Assembly (NCBI GenBank): GCA_001275005.1
Contig: JWZX01003246.1
Location: 1-35,637, forward strand
DNA: 35,637 bases
Direction: 5' to 3'
DNA from: Chrysochromulina tobinii
Taxonomy: Eukaryota > Haptophyta > Prymnesiales > Chrysochromulinaceae
Below are positions 27,501-35,110 of this stretch, one piece after another (position 1 is the first letter of the stretch; every line of letters starts with the position of its first letter). The position numbers and the translations under genes are program-made. The notes beneath the pieces are model-generated. The model searched no databases and was not told where the DNA came from. It saw nothing but the letters and a program-made list of their open reading frames with translations.

Positions 27501-27559
27501 CACCCCCACAACCACGTCGATCGCACCTTGAGATGTTGCGCGAGCGCATCAACAGGTAA
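24542..27559 (+). CDS. Two WW domains plus duplicated RCK_C-like/IQ module
   Basis: 1005 aa, intron-free, from the ATG at 24542; the upstream open frame has only a TTG. WW1 (residues 12-37, GWEQLEDAHGNAYYYHK) and WW2 (63-88) keep both Trp and the tri-aromatic strand, so they should bind Pro-rich ligands. A ~300-residue disordered linker holds poly-Ala, CAG-encoded poly-Gln and Pro/Ser tracts. A tandem module follows twice. Copy 1 (~395-560) starts LNALFGL, then an RCK_C (TrkA-C)-like fold at 416-486 ending LPGDELRLRGPAHALATL, helices, and a perfect IQ motif LQALRRGQLAR (544-554) that would bind calmodulin. Copy 2 (~675-845) starts LTALFAI, then VVELSAVVDKGVPAGGTLGG to LRGAPHLIAGL (693-777), helices, and a degenerate IQ (VQIAFLEHW). 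RCK_C domains usually bind nucleotides or ions and gate transport, but no TM helix is present. Role unknown; perhaps a Ca/ligand-responsive scaffold. The C-terminus is Pro/Ser-rich. Confidence 0.8.
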   Translation: MPPAGRRLRGGWEQLEDAHGNAYYYHKVSKTTTWELPEMLRPKAKTTAAVTAIAGAQLPTQKWREFTTASGQRYFFNNETRQTTWQLPVELGGEEPAGITDAAAAAAAAAAAAASAATAAASAALEFFRPLFGTHDAEGGTSSAPDPQPQSSPPKQQQPQQPQQHSSPPRQQQQHSSPPRQQQQQQQQHTKAAKPKRPPAATAATATPSKRRPVAASSSISTPAAPAVPAASIAASAPSSSGAAANASKPRLTTPVATPKQVSAPVTGPGMNLSLRRAPSPRPGSPRRPSPPPSHRQSTRPGRPPLTSAAPEAPVPAPMPPLPSLPNIGSSSSRHTTASENPCCQLVGDGSTTASAAPATIEPPVEEPAKPDAAPAMLARLAPRAVACAYATRLNALFGLRHSVLSLLFDTMPAEMAVSIDAKHDGCTISALQLPRVVEVLSLRRPSSGKVTEGKVLDIKVLPGDELRLRGPAHALATLATLKNGKPLLDSKRAREQLSTTLKTERQLLIIAAEDLQRRLLPHALRHIAKRRLNEKQRRASMKLQALRRGQLARRSTGQVDRVRQTRRKVGAMRAKRLVAALKALQLASGAGKGRGGDGAAYKPAGEEREWKTRAQLAHERTVMQRFAKQSALARAHTASLNKTLAAAPEATAVGSALVGKLPLTPLTALFAIGLGKGGSDGRRRAGSGGVTGVVELSAVVDKGVPAGGTLGGSIRLPPGVAAVRVVTATATPYASAGLATTAPLPSNTKVQSADLVTLRGAPHLIAGLTECRAGKLLLLTAAPARAARASILRHERFSLLASAERLARRVQRLVRRRIKEAQAVREADAALRVQIAFLEHWSRMHGAAPRPPSMHGSRGKPSMPTASPRAAPRRTPVAPPPVPPLAPATTSSSRSSSTLASPSQQHPTGGAASNCGGGSSTRPSELGTPTRPCPNSGRRPQPALAANATRASWQSPLASGKVACSDLFERQPYVRAAAPKAAPLPPPPQPRRSHLEMLRERINR
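24998..25109 (+). repeat. CAG-rich microsatellite with larger repeat unit
   Basis: CAG runs of 2-8 are separated by CACTCGTCGCCGCCAAG units that are themselves repeated, encoding poly-Gln and HSSPPRQ blocks in the linker of the WW protein. Length variation is likely. Confidence 0.85.
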
Positions 27560-27711
27560 AGATCGGATTGGTACTACATGGTGCTAAAAGAGTTCCTGGA
27601 CGAGAGGCGAAGTGGGAGGGGTGGAGATGTTTGAAAAGCTGTTCACAGTCTACGTTCACATTCCGTTCACAGACTCAAAGCGCCCGTCGGGCTGGCTAAC
27701 ACTTGGCCTCC

Positions 27712-30700
27712 ATGGGCATCAGAGGCCTCGCCGCGTGGCTCGAGGAGCATGCCGCAGCCGTAAACAACGTGCAGACTCTGACGCGCGGCGGCATGCTGCT
27801 CATTGATGGATGCGGATTCGCGTATCATCTTCTGCATCTTCTGCCGGCCACGGCACGCTTGAGTGACTACACTGCGCTGCACGATGCGACGATCTTGGCC
27901 GTGGCGGCACTTCGAGCATGCGGCCTGTCGTTGCGCGTATACATAGACGGCCGCGCGACGCGCCTCAAGCGCCGCACCCTCGAGCATCGCAAACTCCGAC
28001 GAGCAGACTGTTGGGAGGGACTCATGGCTGCATGTCTTGATGGGCGACAGATCGCAGCGAGCGAGTATCCGGAGCCGATGTTGCTCCAACAGCAAGTGGA
28101 AGCCAGCCTGGTCGAAGCGAGCGTGCCTATTGTTCACTGCGAGGGCGAGGCCGACGCAGAGCTCGCTCGTGACTGTGCTGGCAGCAGCAGCTGGGCTTGG
28201 GTACTTGGCGATGATACCGACTTTCTCATCTACGCAGGCGTGCGGTGCATTCGCTTCTGTGACCTGGTGGCTCAGCCCATGGGTGATTTTGTTTCGGTGC
28301 CAGCCTGCTCGGCTCCCTGGCCGCTGCTCGGCTGCAGCGCCGGCTCGATCTCGCGGCTCGATCTCGCGGCGAGTGCTCGTGTTTGGGATCGCGCCCTCTT
28401 GATGCAGCTGAGCGAGCTGCCGGACGAGCAGGCCGTGGTAGAGTGGGCACTGCTGGGCGGCAACGATCATACGAGTGGCTTAGACTGGGGAATTCTTGGC
28501 GAACCGTTCGGCGAGAATGCGCACGAGCTTAGCGAGGACGATGGTGAAGGGGGCGGCGAGGGCGGCGGCGGCGACGGGGGTGGCGACGGTGGTGGTGGTG
28601 AAGGCGGTGGTGCTGGTGGTGGTGGTGCGTTCTCATCTGCGGCGGCGCGCCTGGAGCTCATCCGGAAGTGCATGATGCGTCGCCTAGATCTGTCTCACGA
28701 ACCAGGCGAGGGCGAGGACCATCAGGACGGTGGCGAGCGCAGGCTGCCTGCCTTGCTGCCTGCGCGCTCGCCGTCGTCCAGGCGACCGACCTTGGTTGAA
28801 CGGCTGCCCGTGTCCGCTGTCGAGCTTTCTGAGGCCGTCCGCTTCTCGCAGGCGCTGTATGAGCATGCGGACACCTCCATGTTCCCGCTCGATCGTGCGC
28901 ACGAGGAGGCGAGCGTGGAGGTCGTCATTCCTGCAGGCTGTGCCGAGTCCGTCGGGGAAGTGGCTCTGGCTGAACTCGCCCGAGGCGGCGGCCTGATCCA
29001 CGTACACCGATCAGACGGCTCCAACCAGCCGGCTTTGGGGACGAGGCATGGCGAGGCGAGGTGTGATCCCGTGCATTTGCGTGCGCTGCGCCGTCTCCTC
29101 GACGGCGAGCGCTGCAATGCCGCGACCATGGGCGACGTGGGTACAACCCGTAATCTGCTGCCTCGTCTAGCGTGGGCGGACGTGCTCGTTGGACGGCGGT
29201 TTGAGGCCGCCTGCCGCGAGCTTCTCAAATCTGGCCTGTTTCCGCGCGTCGCACCCAAAGACATCTTTGATGGCCTCAGCTTTCACCGACTTTGCGCGCT
29301 CGAGCGTCAGACCGCTCATGAAGCAGCGGCACAGCCGCCGACGCTGCTGCCGCCAGCTCAACCGTTGCCGCGATCGTCGGAGAAACACCTCCAAGTGGAC
29401 GCAAACGTCCGCGAGCACCGCCAGAGAATCGCCCCATGCACTGCCTCACCCATCGGGCCATCACCGGACCCCTCGAGCTTGCCCTTGCCCTCCGCTAGTC
29501 TGCTGCTGCTGTTCAACACAAGGCGCACTAGTCTCTCGGACGGCTCGCCTCGACGCCGCTCACCGCCGCCCGTCGCAGCCGCCGCATCATCATCTCCTTT
29601 GGCGTCCCTTGAAGTCGTCTCGCCATCCCGAGCGGTGGCCTTGCCTCGTTTGGCGTCCCCTCGCTTACAGCCTCTGCAAGCGATCGCTCATCGAAAGCCG
29701 AAGGCGATGGGCACGCAAGCAAGCTGCTCAGGCATTCCCCCAGCCGATGCGAGTCTCAGTGCCAGCCTGAGCGGTCGTCGCGAGGGCTTTGGCCCTTGCG
29801 TGCATTGCGGGCGCAGTCGACATGGTGAGTACGACGACGATGATGCCGCCACGCCGCTGTACTGCTTGGTGTGCTGGAAGGCATACGATGCCGACTGGAC
29901 GGCGCCCGCGTCGCCCTCAGCGCCTGCAACGGCCTTGTCAGCAGCCGCATCACCTCCTGGCCAATCATCGGCCCTGCCCGTGGATCAGTTCGAGGCCGAT
30001 GTGATTCGCTCTTCGGCCAACCATCGAGTGGCGATCATCACGGGGGAGACAGGATGCGGGAAGTCGAGTCGTGTGCCCATGATGCTGCTGCAAGCAAGCG
30101 GTGGCGGCCTGGGCACGGGGCTCATCTTCGTCGCACAGCCCCGGCGCATCGCCGCATATTCGCTCTACACGCGCGCCGTCTCCATGGGCTATGGCGACAT
30201 CGTCGGGCTGCGGATGGGGCAGGACACGCGTGTAGAGGGCCCTAAGACGCGCCTATTCTACGTGACGACTGGCTACCTCGCACGGATGGCTAGCCACCAT
30301 CCGGAGGCCTTCGAGCGCGTCTCACATTTGATCCTTGACGAGTGCCATGAACGCTCCATCGAGGCCGATGTGCTCTGCGTGATGGCACGCCAGTTGCTGC
30401 GCCGTTTCCGCACCCTGCGTGTGGTACTCATGTCCGCGACCGTCCACACGGAAATGTACGTAAAGTACTTCGCGGCGCAGCTACATGCGTCGGCCGTCAG
30501 CCGCCCCCTGCACGTAGGGGGTGCTCGCTTCCCCATCACTGTCCAGTACCTCGATGCCGTGCAGGAGATGGTAGCTCTGCCCGACCGGCTTCGAAAGGCG
30601 GCGGGCAAGCTCGCCACCAAAATCGACGGGCTCTCCGCGTTGCCCGCCGCCGAGATTCGCACCTCGCACTCGTCGGCCATCGCAGGGCTCCAACTCGAGC

Positions 30701-33700
30701 TGGCGGTGTGGGTGGTGCGGCTCGCAGCAGCCGCACCCAGGGCGGACGGGGGATGCGTGGGCGCCGTGCTCATCTTCGTGGCGGGCCTTTCAGACATTGA
30801 GGAGCTCGCCGAGAGCTTCAACGGCCTACCGGCCTACCGTTTCGTCCCCATCCACTCCGATTTTGCCTTCGAGGAGCAGATTGAGGCCTTTGCACCCGCG
30901 CCCCCTGGCATCACCAAGATCATCGCCGCCACGAACGCTGCCGAATCGAGTGTCACGTTACCCGACGTAGACGTGATCGTCGACCTGGGCGTCGCCAAAA
31001 CGGTGAGCTATGACGCCACGCGGAACGCCTCGGTGCTGTCGCGCACGTGGCTCGCCAAGGCCTCCGCCACGCAGCGCGCCGGGCGGACTGGCCGCGTGCG
31101 CGCTGGCACCGTGTATCGGCTGTACACGCAGAACCTCTTCGAGGCGCTACCGGCGCATGATGTCTCGGGGATTTGCGATCAGCCACTTGAGGCCACGGTG
31201 CTGCAGCTGCGAGGGATGCTCACCAACGATCAGTCGGTCAGTAGCCTCCTCGATGAGGCGATCGAACCGCCCGAGCTCGCGGCCGTCGGCGGCGCTCTCA
31301 TCCGGCTCGCTGCACTTGGCTTCCTCCAACTGCCTCATGGTGACAACCAGGCGGCCGCGGCCGCGGCCTACAATGAACTCCAGGCCGCGCTCGCCACTAT
31401 ACCGCGATCGAACGGGCGAGAGGATGCTGCGCGCGCAGTTCGCGAGGAGGAGGACGACGACGCTACTTCGCGGGGCGACGGTGCAAGGGCGGCGCTGCGT
31501 TCATCGCTGTTCTGCACGCTCGGTGGCCATCTGGCGGCGCTCGACTGTGCTGGACTCTCGGCTACTGGTCGGCTCGCAGCTTCGCTCCCGGTCGACTACA
31601 GGCTCTCACGCCTTGTCGCGCTGGGCGTGCAGCTCGAGTGCGCCGCCGAGTCGATCGTGCTCGCGGCGGCCATTGCGATGCCCAAGCCCGTCTTCCGTGC
31701 AGCGTCGCCGCTCGTGCAGCCCTCGCTGGCAGAGTACAACGAACTCGTCAGGGTGGTGGCCGAAGGGCGCAAGGCGTTTGATGGTGAGGTGCACTCGGAA
31801 CCTCTCTCACACCTTTCCTTGTATGCCGCATTGATGCGGTCGGAGAGCGGGCGCCTGGCCAATGACAGCGTTGAGGCCGAGGGGGGTGGTCTTGAAGACG
31901 TTGGTGGCGTGGGCGAGGACGACACGGCAGCCGCAGCGGTGGGGGCTCACGCGTCTGCGCGCGATGCGACCGATGGTTTGGCCGCCGCGCAAAGCGAGGC
32001 GCTGCCTCGGCGCAAGGCGACCGTGCGCATCAATGCCAACTGGTGTGCACAACACGGCCTTGCACCGAGGCAGGTGCGCATGCTCTGCTCGACCGTCAGC
32101 TCGCTCATCCACGTTGTCGCGCGCCAGTTGAGCATTCCCATCGATCAGCTACGCCTGAACCCGGACGTCCACCTACCCGGAGGACGCGAGGGCAGCTTCC
32201 GTACGGCCCGGTTGCGTGTGCTGCTTGTGTGGACCTTCCCACACATCCTCATCTGCGCACATCTGCCCAAGCGTGTGCTTCGTCAAGCTGTTGGCGGCAG
32301 TGACGGCGGCGATGGTGAGGGTCCTGACGTTGCGGTACTGGCAGCCGACGGCGGCGGCGGCACGAGCGTGCATCTGGGCACCGTAGTGCCAAAAGCGACG
32401 CTCGAGGCACTACTCCCGCGCCCGTTGCGATGGGTGTCGCTCATGCGCTGCTGCGATGTGATCCAGGCCGCACATGCGCGCCTGCCAGGGCCCTCGCTGG
32501 ATGCCCTCGACAACGTTATCGAGGGCATGCTCGTGCCTTGGCTGGCGCCGCAATTTGTGTTCATCATGTTCCCTGGACAGGGCTCAAGCGAAGAGCTGAT
32601 CGCGTGGGTGCACGTCGAATGTGCCGACGAAGCCCGAACGCGGATCGCGCCGCTGCTGCAGCTGACAACCGAGACGATCGACTTCCAGGTGGCGGTGGCG
32701 CGCACGATTCCCACGCACGCAAGCGGCGTCGGTGGGGAAGCGGGTGATCCCCTAGCGTATGGGTATGCCACGGCTGGTGAGACGAATGGCACCAGCGTGC
32801 CGGCCGCGGCCCCGTCGGCGAGGTACATGAGGCTGGTCGCCTCCTTGGCATCGGACCGCGGGCAAAAGAAGGCATTCGAGCACTACCGCTCACGGCGCGG
32901 TCTCGCACGCGACCACCGCGTCGTGTCCGTGCGCGTGATGGCCAATGGCACCGCCTCGGTGATGGCGGCCAATTGCGAACCTCTGACGGCGCCCGTGGGT
33001 GCCACGTTACCCAGACGCAACGGGCGTGGGGGTGGCGGCGCCAGCGCGGCACAAAAGTCGAGCCTCGCGCTCTCGCCGGACGCGGCGGCGGTACTTGCAG
33101 CGTTGCTCGGGCCGACAGCACAGTTCAAAGTGAAGCCTGGGCAAGCGGAAGAACGTCAGACTATCCGCTTTGAGGCAGATGAGCTGCCAGACGAGGATGG
33201 CGATTATGGGGACCGGCTCCCCTCGATCATTCGTGATCGGCCGTGGGGCGTTCGGCTACTTTGCCTGATGGCGTCGGGCCATCGCGACCGCCTTCTGCGG
33301 ATCGATACTTCCGACCCAACCAATCAGCCAGGCGGCCTTGCCATCAAGACATCAGCACGTCTTGGCCTCGAATGGACCCTTGTGGCCGCGGAGGCGAAGG
33401 CTCTCCTGCCGCGCTTCTCCCTCTTGCGGGTGTCCATTCCCGAAGTGGAGGAGGATCTGCGCGTGTGGGCGGTCGGCGCGTGCGTGCTTGACCTCGGCGG
33501 GCATAGTGGCCGCGGCACGCTGGTTTCTGTCGATCACGCCACACTGCTGCCACCGGGGGACGAGTGGCTCGCAGCAGTCCTTCGGTGTTCACCCACCAAT
33601 GTCAACATGCCCACCGAAATCACCAGAAGCATCCTGCCGGCTGCGCAGCGCATGAGCGCGGACTCTGTGCGCGCCGCACTCGACTTCACGGTGCTCAGAG

Positions 33701-33984
33701 CACAGCCGGCGGCTGCAGCGGCGCTGCGCAGCCTGCTCGATCCTTGGCTGCCTGGCGATGGCGGCGAGAGGCTCGGCGGCAACGAGACCATAGATTGCCC
33801 AATTTGCTTTGCGCACTACCACACTCTCACTGGGCAGGTGCCTCGCATGGAATGCTCGACCTGCCACAATCACTTCCACGCCGCCTGCTTGTTCCGATGG
33901 TTCCGCCTACGTGCGGCGGAGCGCCGTGGCGATGCTTTGGCTGCACTCGAGAACTTGTGTCCGCTCTGCCAGCAACCGATGTAG
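27712..33984 (+). CDS. Fusion of FEN/Asteroid-type nuclease, DExH RNA helicase and LTN1-like RING
   Basis: 2090 aa in one uninterrupted frame. Module 1 (1 to ~260) is a FEN/XPG/Asteroid nuclease starting MGIRGLAAWLEEH, the usual Gly2 start. All metal-ligand acids are present: Asp32, Asp79, Glu144/Glu146/Glu150, Asp167/168/170, Asp252. A Gly/Glu/Asp tract (~277-310) replaces the usual helix-hairpin region. A CxxC pair set (696/699, 718/721) suggests a zinc ribbon. Module 2 is a DEAH/RHA helicase: GETGCGKS (778-785), QPRRIAA, DECH (876-879), SAT (908-910), TNAAESSVTLP, QRAGRTGR (1121-1128), with an HA2-like region after. Module 3 is a C-terminal C4HC3 RING (Cys2029, 2032, 2048, 2051, His2056, Cys2059, 2083, 2086) with spacing and FHAACLFRWF core like Listerin (LTN1). 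Inference: RNA cleavage, remodelling and ubiquitin transfer in one chain, perhaps in RNA or ribosome quality control. The ATG at 27712 is chosen because Gly2 is conserved; a TTG lies upstream. Confidence 0.88.
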   Translation: MGIRGLAAWLEEHAAAVNNVQTLTRGGMLLIDGCGFAYHLLHLLPATARLSDYTALHDATILAVAALRACGLSLRVYIDGRATRLKRRTLEHRKLRRADCWEGLMAACLDGRQIAASEYPEPMLLQQQVEASLVEASVPIVHCEGEADAELARDCAGSSSWAWVLGDDTDFLIYAGVRCIRFCDLVAQPMGDFVSVPACSAPWPLLGCSAGSISRLDLAASARVWDRALLMQLSELPDEQAVVEWALLGGNDHTSGLDWGILGEPFGENAHELSEDDGEGGGEGGGGDGGGDGGGGEGGGAGGGGAFSSAAARLELIRKCMMRRLDLSHEPGEGEDHQDGGERRLPALLPARSPSSRRPTLVERLPVSAVELSEAVRFSQALYEHADTSMFPLDRAHEEASVEVVIPAGCAESVGEVALAELARGGGLIHVHRSDGSNQPALGTRHGEARCDPVHLRALRRLLDGERCNAATMGDVGTTRNLLPRLAWADVLVGRRFEAACRELLKSGLFPRVAPKDIFDGLSFHRLCALERQTAHEAAAQPPTLLPPAQPLPRSSEKHLQVDANVREHRQRIAPCTASPIGPSPDPSSLPLPSASLLLLFNTRRTSLSDGSPRRRSPPPVAAAASSSPLASLEVVSPSRAVALPRLASPRLQPLQAIAHRKPKAMGTQASCSGIPPADASLSASLSGRREGFGPCVHCGRSRHGEYDDDDAATPLYCLVCWKAYDADWTAPASPSAPATALSAAASPPGQSSALPVDQFEADVIRSSANHRVAIITGETGCGKSSRVPMMLLQASGGGLGTGLIFVAQPRRIAAYSLYTRAVSMGYGDIVGLRMGQDTRVEGPKTRLFYVTTGYLARMASHHPEAFERVSHLILDECHERSIEADVLCVMARQLLRRFRTLRVVLMSATVHTEMYVKYFAAQLHASAVSRPLHVGGARFPITVQYLDAVQEMVALPDRLRKAAGKLATKIDGLSALPAAEIRTSHSSAIAGLQLELAVWVVRLAAAAPRADGGCVGAVLIFVAGLSDIEELAESFNGLPAYRFVPIHSDFAFEEQIEAFAPAPPGITKIIAATNAAESSVTLPDVDVIVDLGVAKTVSYDATRNASVLSRTWLAKASATQRAGRTGRVRAGTVYRLYTQNLFEALPAHDVSGICDQPLEATVLQLRGMLTNDQSVSSLLDEAIEPPELAAVGGALIRLAALGFLQLPHGDNQAAAAAAYNELQAALATIPRSNGREDAARAVREEEDDDATSRGDGARAALRSSLFCTLGGHLAALDCAGLSATGRLAASLPVDYRLSRLVALGVQLECAAESIVLAAAIAMPKPVFRAASPLVQPSLAEYNELVRVVAEGRKAFDGEVHSEPLSHLSLYAALMRSESGRLANDSVEAEGGGLEDVGGVGEDDTAAAAVGAHASARDATDGLAAAQSEALPRRKATVRINANWCAQHGLAPRQVRMLCSTVSSLIHVVARQLSIPIDQLRLNPDVHLPGGREGSFRTARLRVLLVWTFPHILICAHLPKRVLRQAVGGSDGGDGEGPDVAVLAADGGGGTSVHLGTVVPKATLEALLPRPLRWVSLMRCCDVIQAAHARLPGPSLDALDNVIEGMLVPWLAPQFVFIMFPGQGSSEELIAWVHVECADEARTRIAPLLQLTTETIDFQVAVARTIPTHASGVGGEAGDPLAYGYATAGETNGTSVPAAAPSARYMRLVASLASDRGQKKAFEHYRSRRGLARDHRVVSVRVMANGTASVMAANCEPLTAPVGATLPRRNGRGGGGASAAQKSSLALSPDAAAVLAALLGPTAQFKVKPGQAEERQTIRFEADELPDEDGDYGDRLPSIIRDRPWGVRLLCLMASGHRDRLLRIDTSDPTNQPGGLAIKTSARLGLEWTLVAAEAKALLPRFSLLRVSIPEVEEDLRVWAVGACVLDLGGHSGRGTLVSVDHATLLPPGDEWLAAVLRCSPTNVNMPTEITRSILPAAQRMSADSVRAALDFTVLRAQPAAAAALRSLLDPWLPGDGGERLGGNETIDCPICFAHYHTLTGQVPRMECSTCHNHFHAACLFRWFRLRAAERRGDALAALENLCPLCQQPM
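28547..28628 (+). repeat. GGC/GGT/GAC coding tract (Gly/Glu/Asp)
   Basis: Imperfect trinucleotide repeats encode GGGEGG and GGGDGG blocks between the nuclease module and the linker. The G-rich + strand could form quadruplexes. Confidence 0.8.
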
Positions 33985-34197
33985 TACCGTATGTTGTAGG
34001 GCTCCAGGGGCGGAAGACGACTCCCTCTTCTCTTCGACGTAAAAAGCGCATAGAGTACTAAGTAAGTCCTGCCAAGCGTCCCGCAAATGCATAATCTCTG
34101 GTCGCCCCTGGGTCGTGATGACGCAGACAATCACCCATCCTTTATGCGCCAATGCCTTGCGCGAAGAGACGAGACTTCTCGAAACAGAAACGTTGCC

Positions 34198-35110
34198 ATG
34201 GCGGAATCGCCCAGCGGCAAGGATGGGTTCGTACGTTCGATGCTCGGGCCGCAACTTAACAGCGCGCACAGCTCAGCGCCTGTCTACGGCTTTGGTACGA
34301 GCACACGCGAGCATCGGGAGAAGACGTTCGTGTCTCCCCAGCACTCAAAGCTCCAACCAAACCCCAAAGCTTCACCCGGGCCCAGCGGCGTATGGCGCGA
34401 CAAGCACACTTGGGAGGCAGACTGACGGCAGGCTAGAATCGTCGCCGAACTGGGTGTTCGGCTCGGGCGATCGCTTCAGCGGCGGCCCGAAGGCGTCCAA
34501 CGTCGGCCCCGGCAGCTACAATGCATCCTCGTCAATTGGCCTGCAGTTAACAGGCGGGGATTCGTCGCCATCATATGGCATGGGCTCCAGCACGCGCGAC
34601 GGGGTCCAGACGGTCTACATCTCAGAGGACCACAGCAACTCGATGCTTGCTGGCCGTAGCACGAAGACGGTGCCCTTTTACTCCTCGCCCACCGCCGTTG
34701 GCAAGCAGCTGTCGTCGGTGAAGTCCACCGAGCCGACGTGGGTCTTTGGCAAAAATAAGCGATTCCAGGATCCCGAGCTCAATGCCAAGGCCAAGATCCC
34801 GGCGCCAGGCGCTCACGGAGAACGTGTCCGAACTGGGATGGGGCCGCAGCTGCTGTCTGCCTTTCCCTCCGCTCCGTTGCCAGGCTTCGGAACGTCGACA
34901 CGCGACCACGCTGCGAAGCTGTTTATGTCGCCCGCCCACGAAAAGACGAAGAGCTACGGTAAGGGCTCGCCGGGACCGGCGCTGTACCTGCCGCCGATTG
35001 CAAAGCGCTCTGCGCCTTCTTACGGCTTCGGTTCGTGTGACCGGTTCTACACGCGAAAGATGGCGCTGCGAATCGGTAACACGCCGGGCGCAGCGCATTA
35101 CAACGTCTGA
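34198..35110 (+). CDS. STPG/SHIPPO-repeat axonemal-type protein, interrupted by a one-base frameshift
   Basis: About 303 aa if the frame change is bridged. The ATG at 34198 (GCCATGG context) starts frame 1, which is coding to SPGP at about 34372-34383. The same repeat pattern continues in frame 2 from GCG at 34385 (AAYGATSTLG...) to TGA at 35110. The family, sperm-tail PG-rich repeat (SHIPPO) proteins, binds ciliary microtubules. Repeat evidence: four G-x-QL segments, each followed by an aromatic-FG motif (YGFGTSTREH, YGMGSSTRDG, WVFGKNKRF, PGFGTSTRDH), plus PGP-x-x-Y turns. FGTSTREH...SPQHSK in frame 1 parallels FGTSTRDH...SPAHEK in frame 2, showing both frames belong to one gene. No GT-AG intron fits a one-base shift. 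It may be an assembly error in CCCGGGCCC, a recent null allele, or recoding. Confidence 0.75.

Noticed and set aside
34290..34345. Intron within the STPG-repeat gene to explain the frame change
   Set aside because: GT and CAG dinucleotides exist, but the interval encodes the FGTSTREH...SPQH repeat copy conserved later in the protein, so it must be coding.
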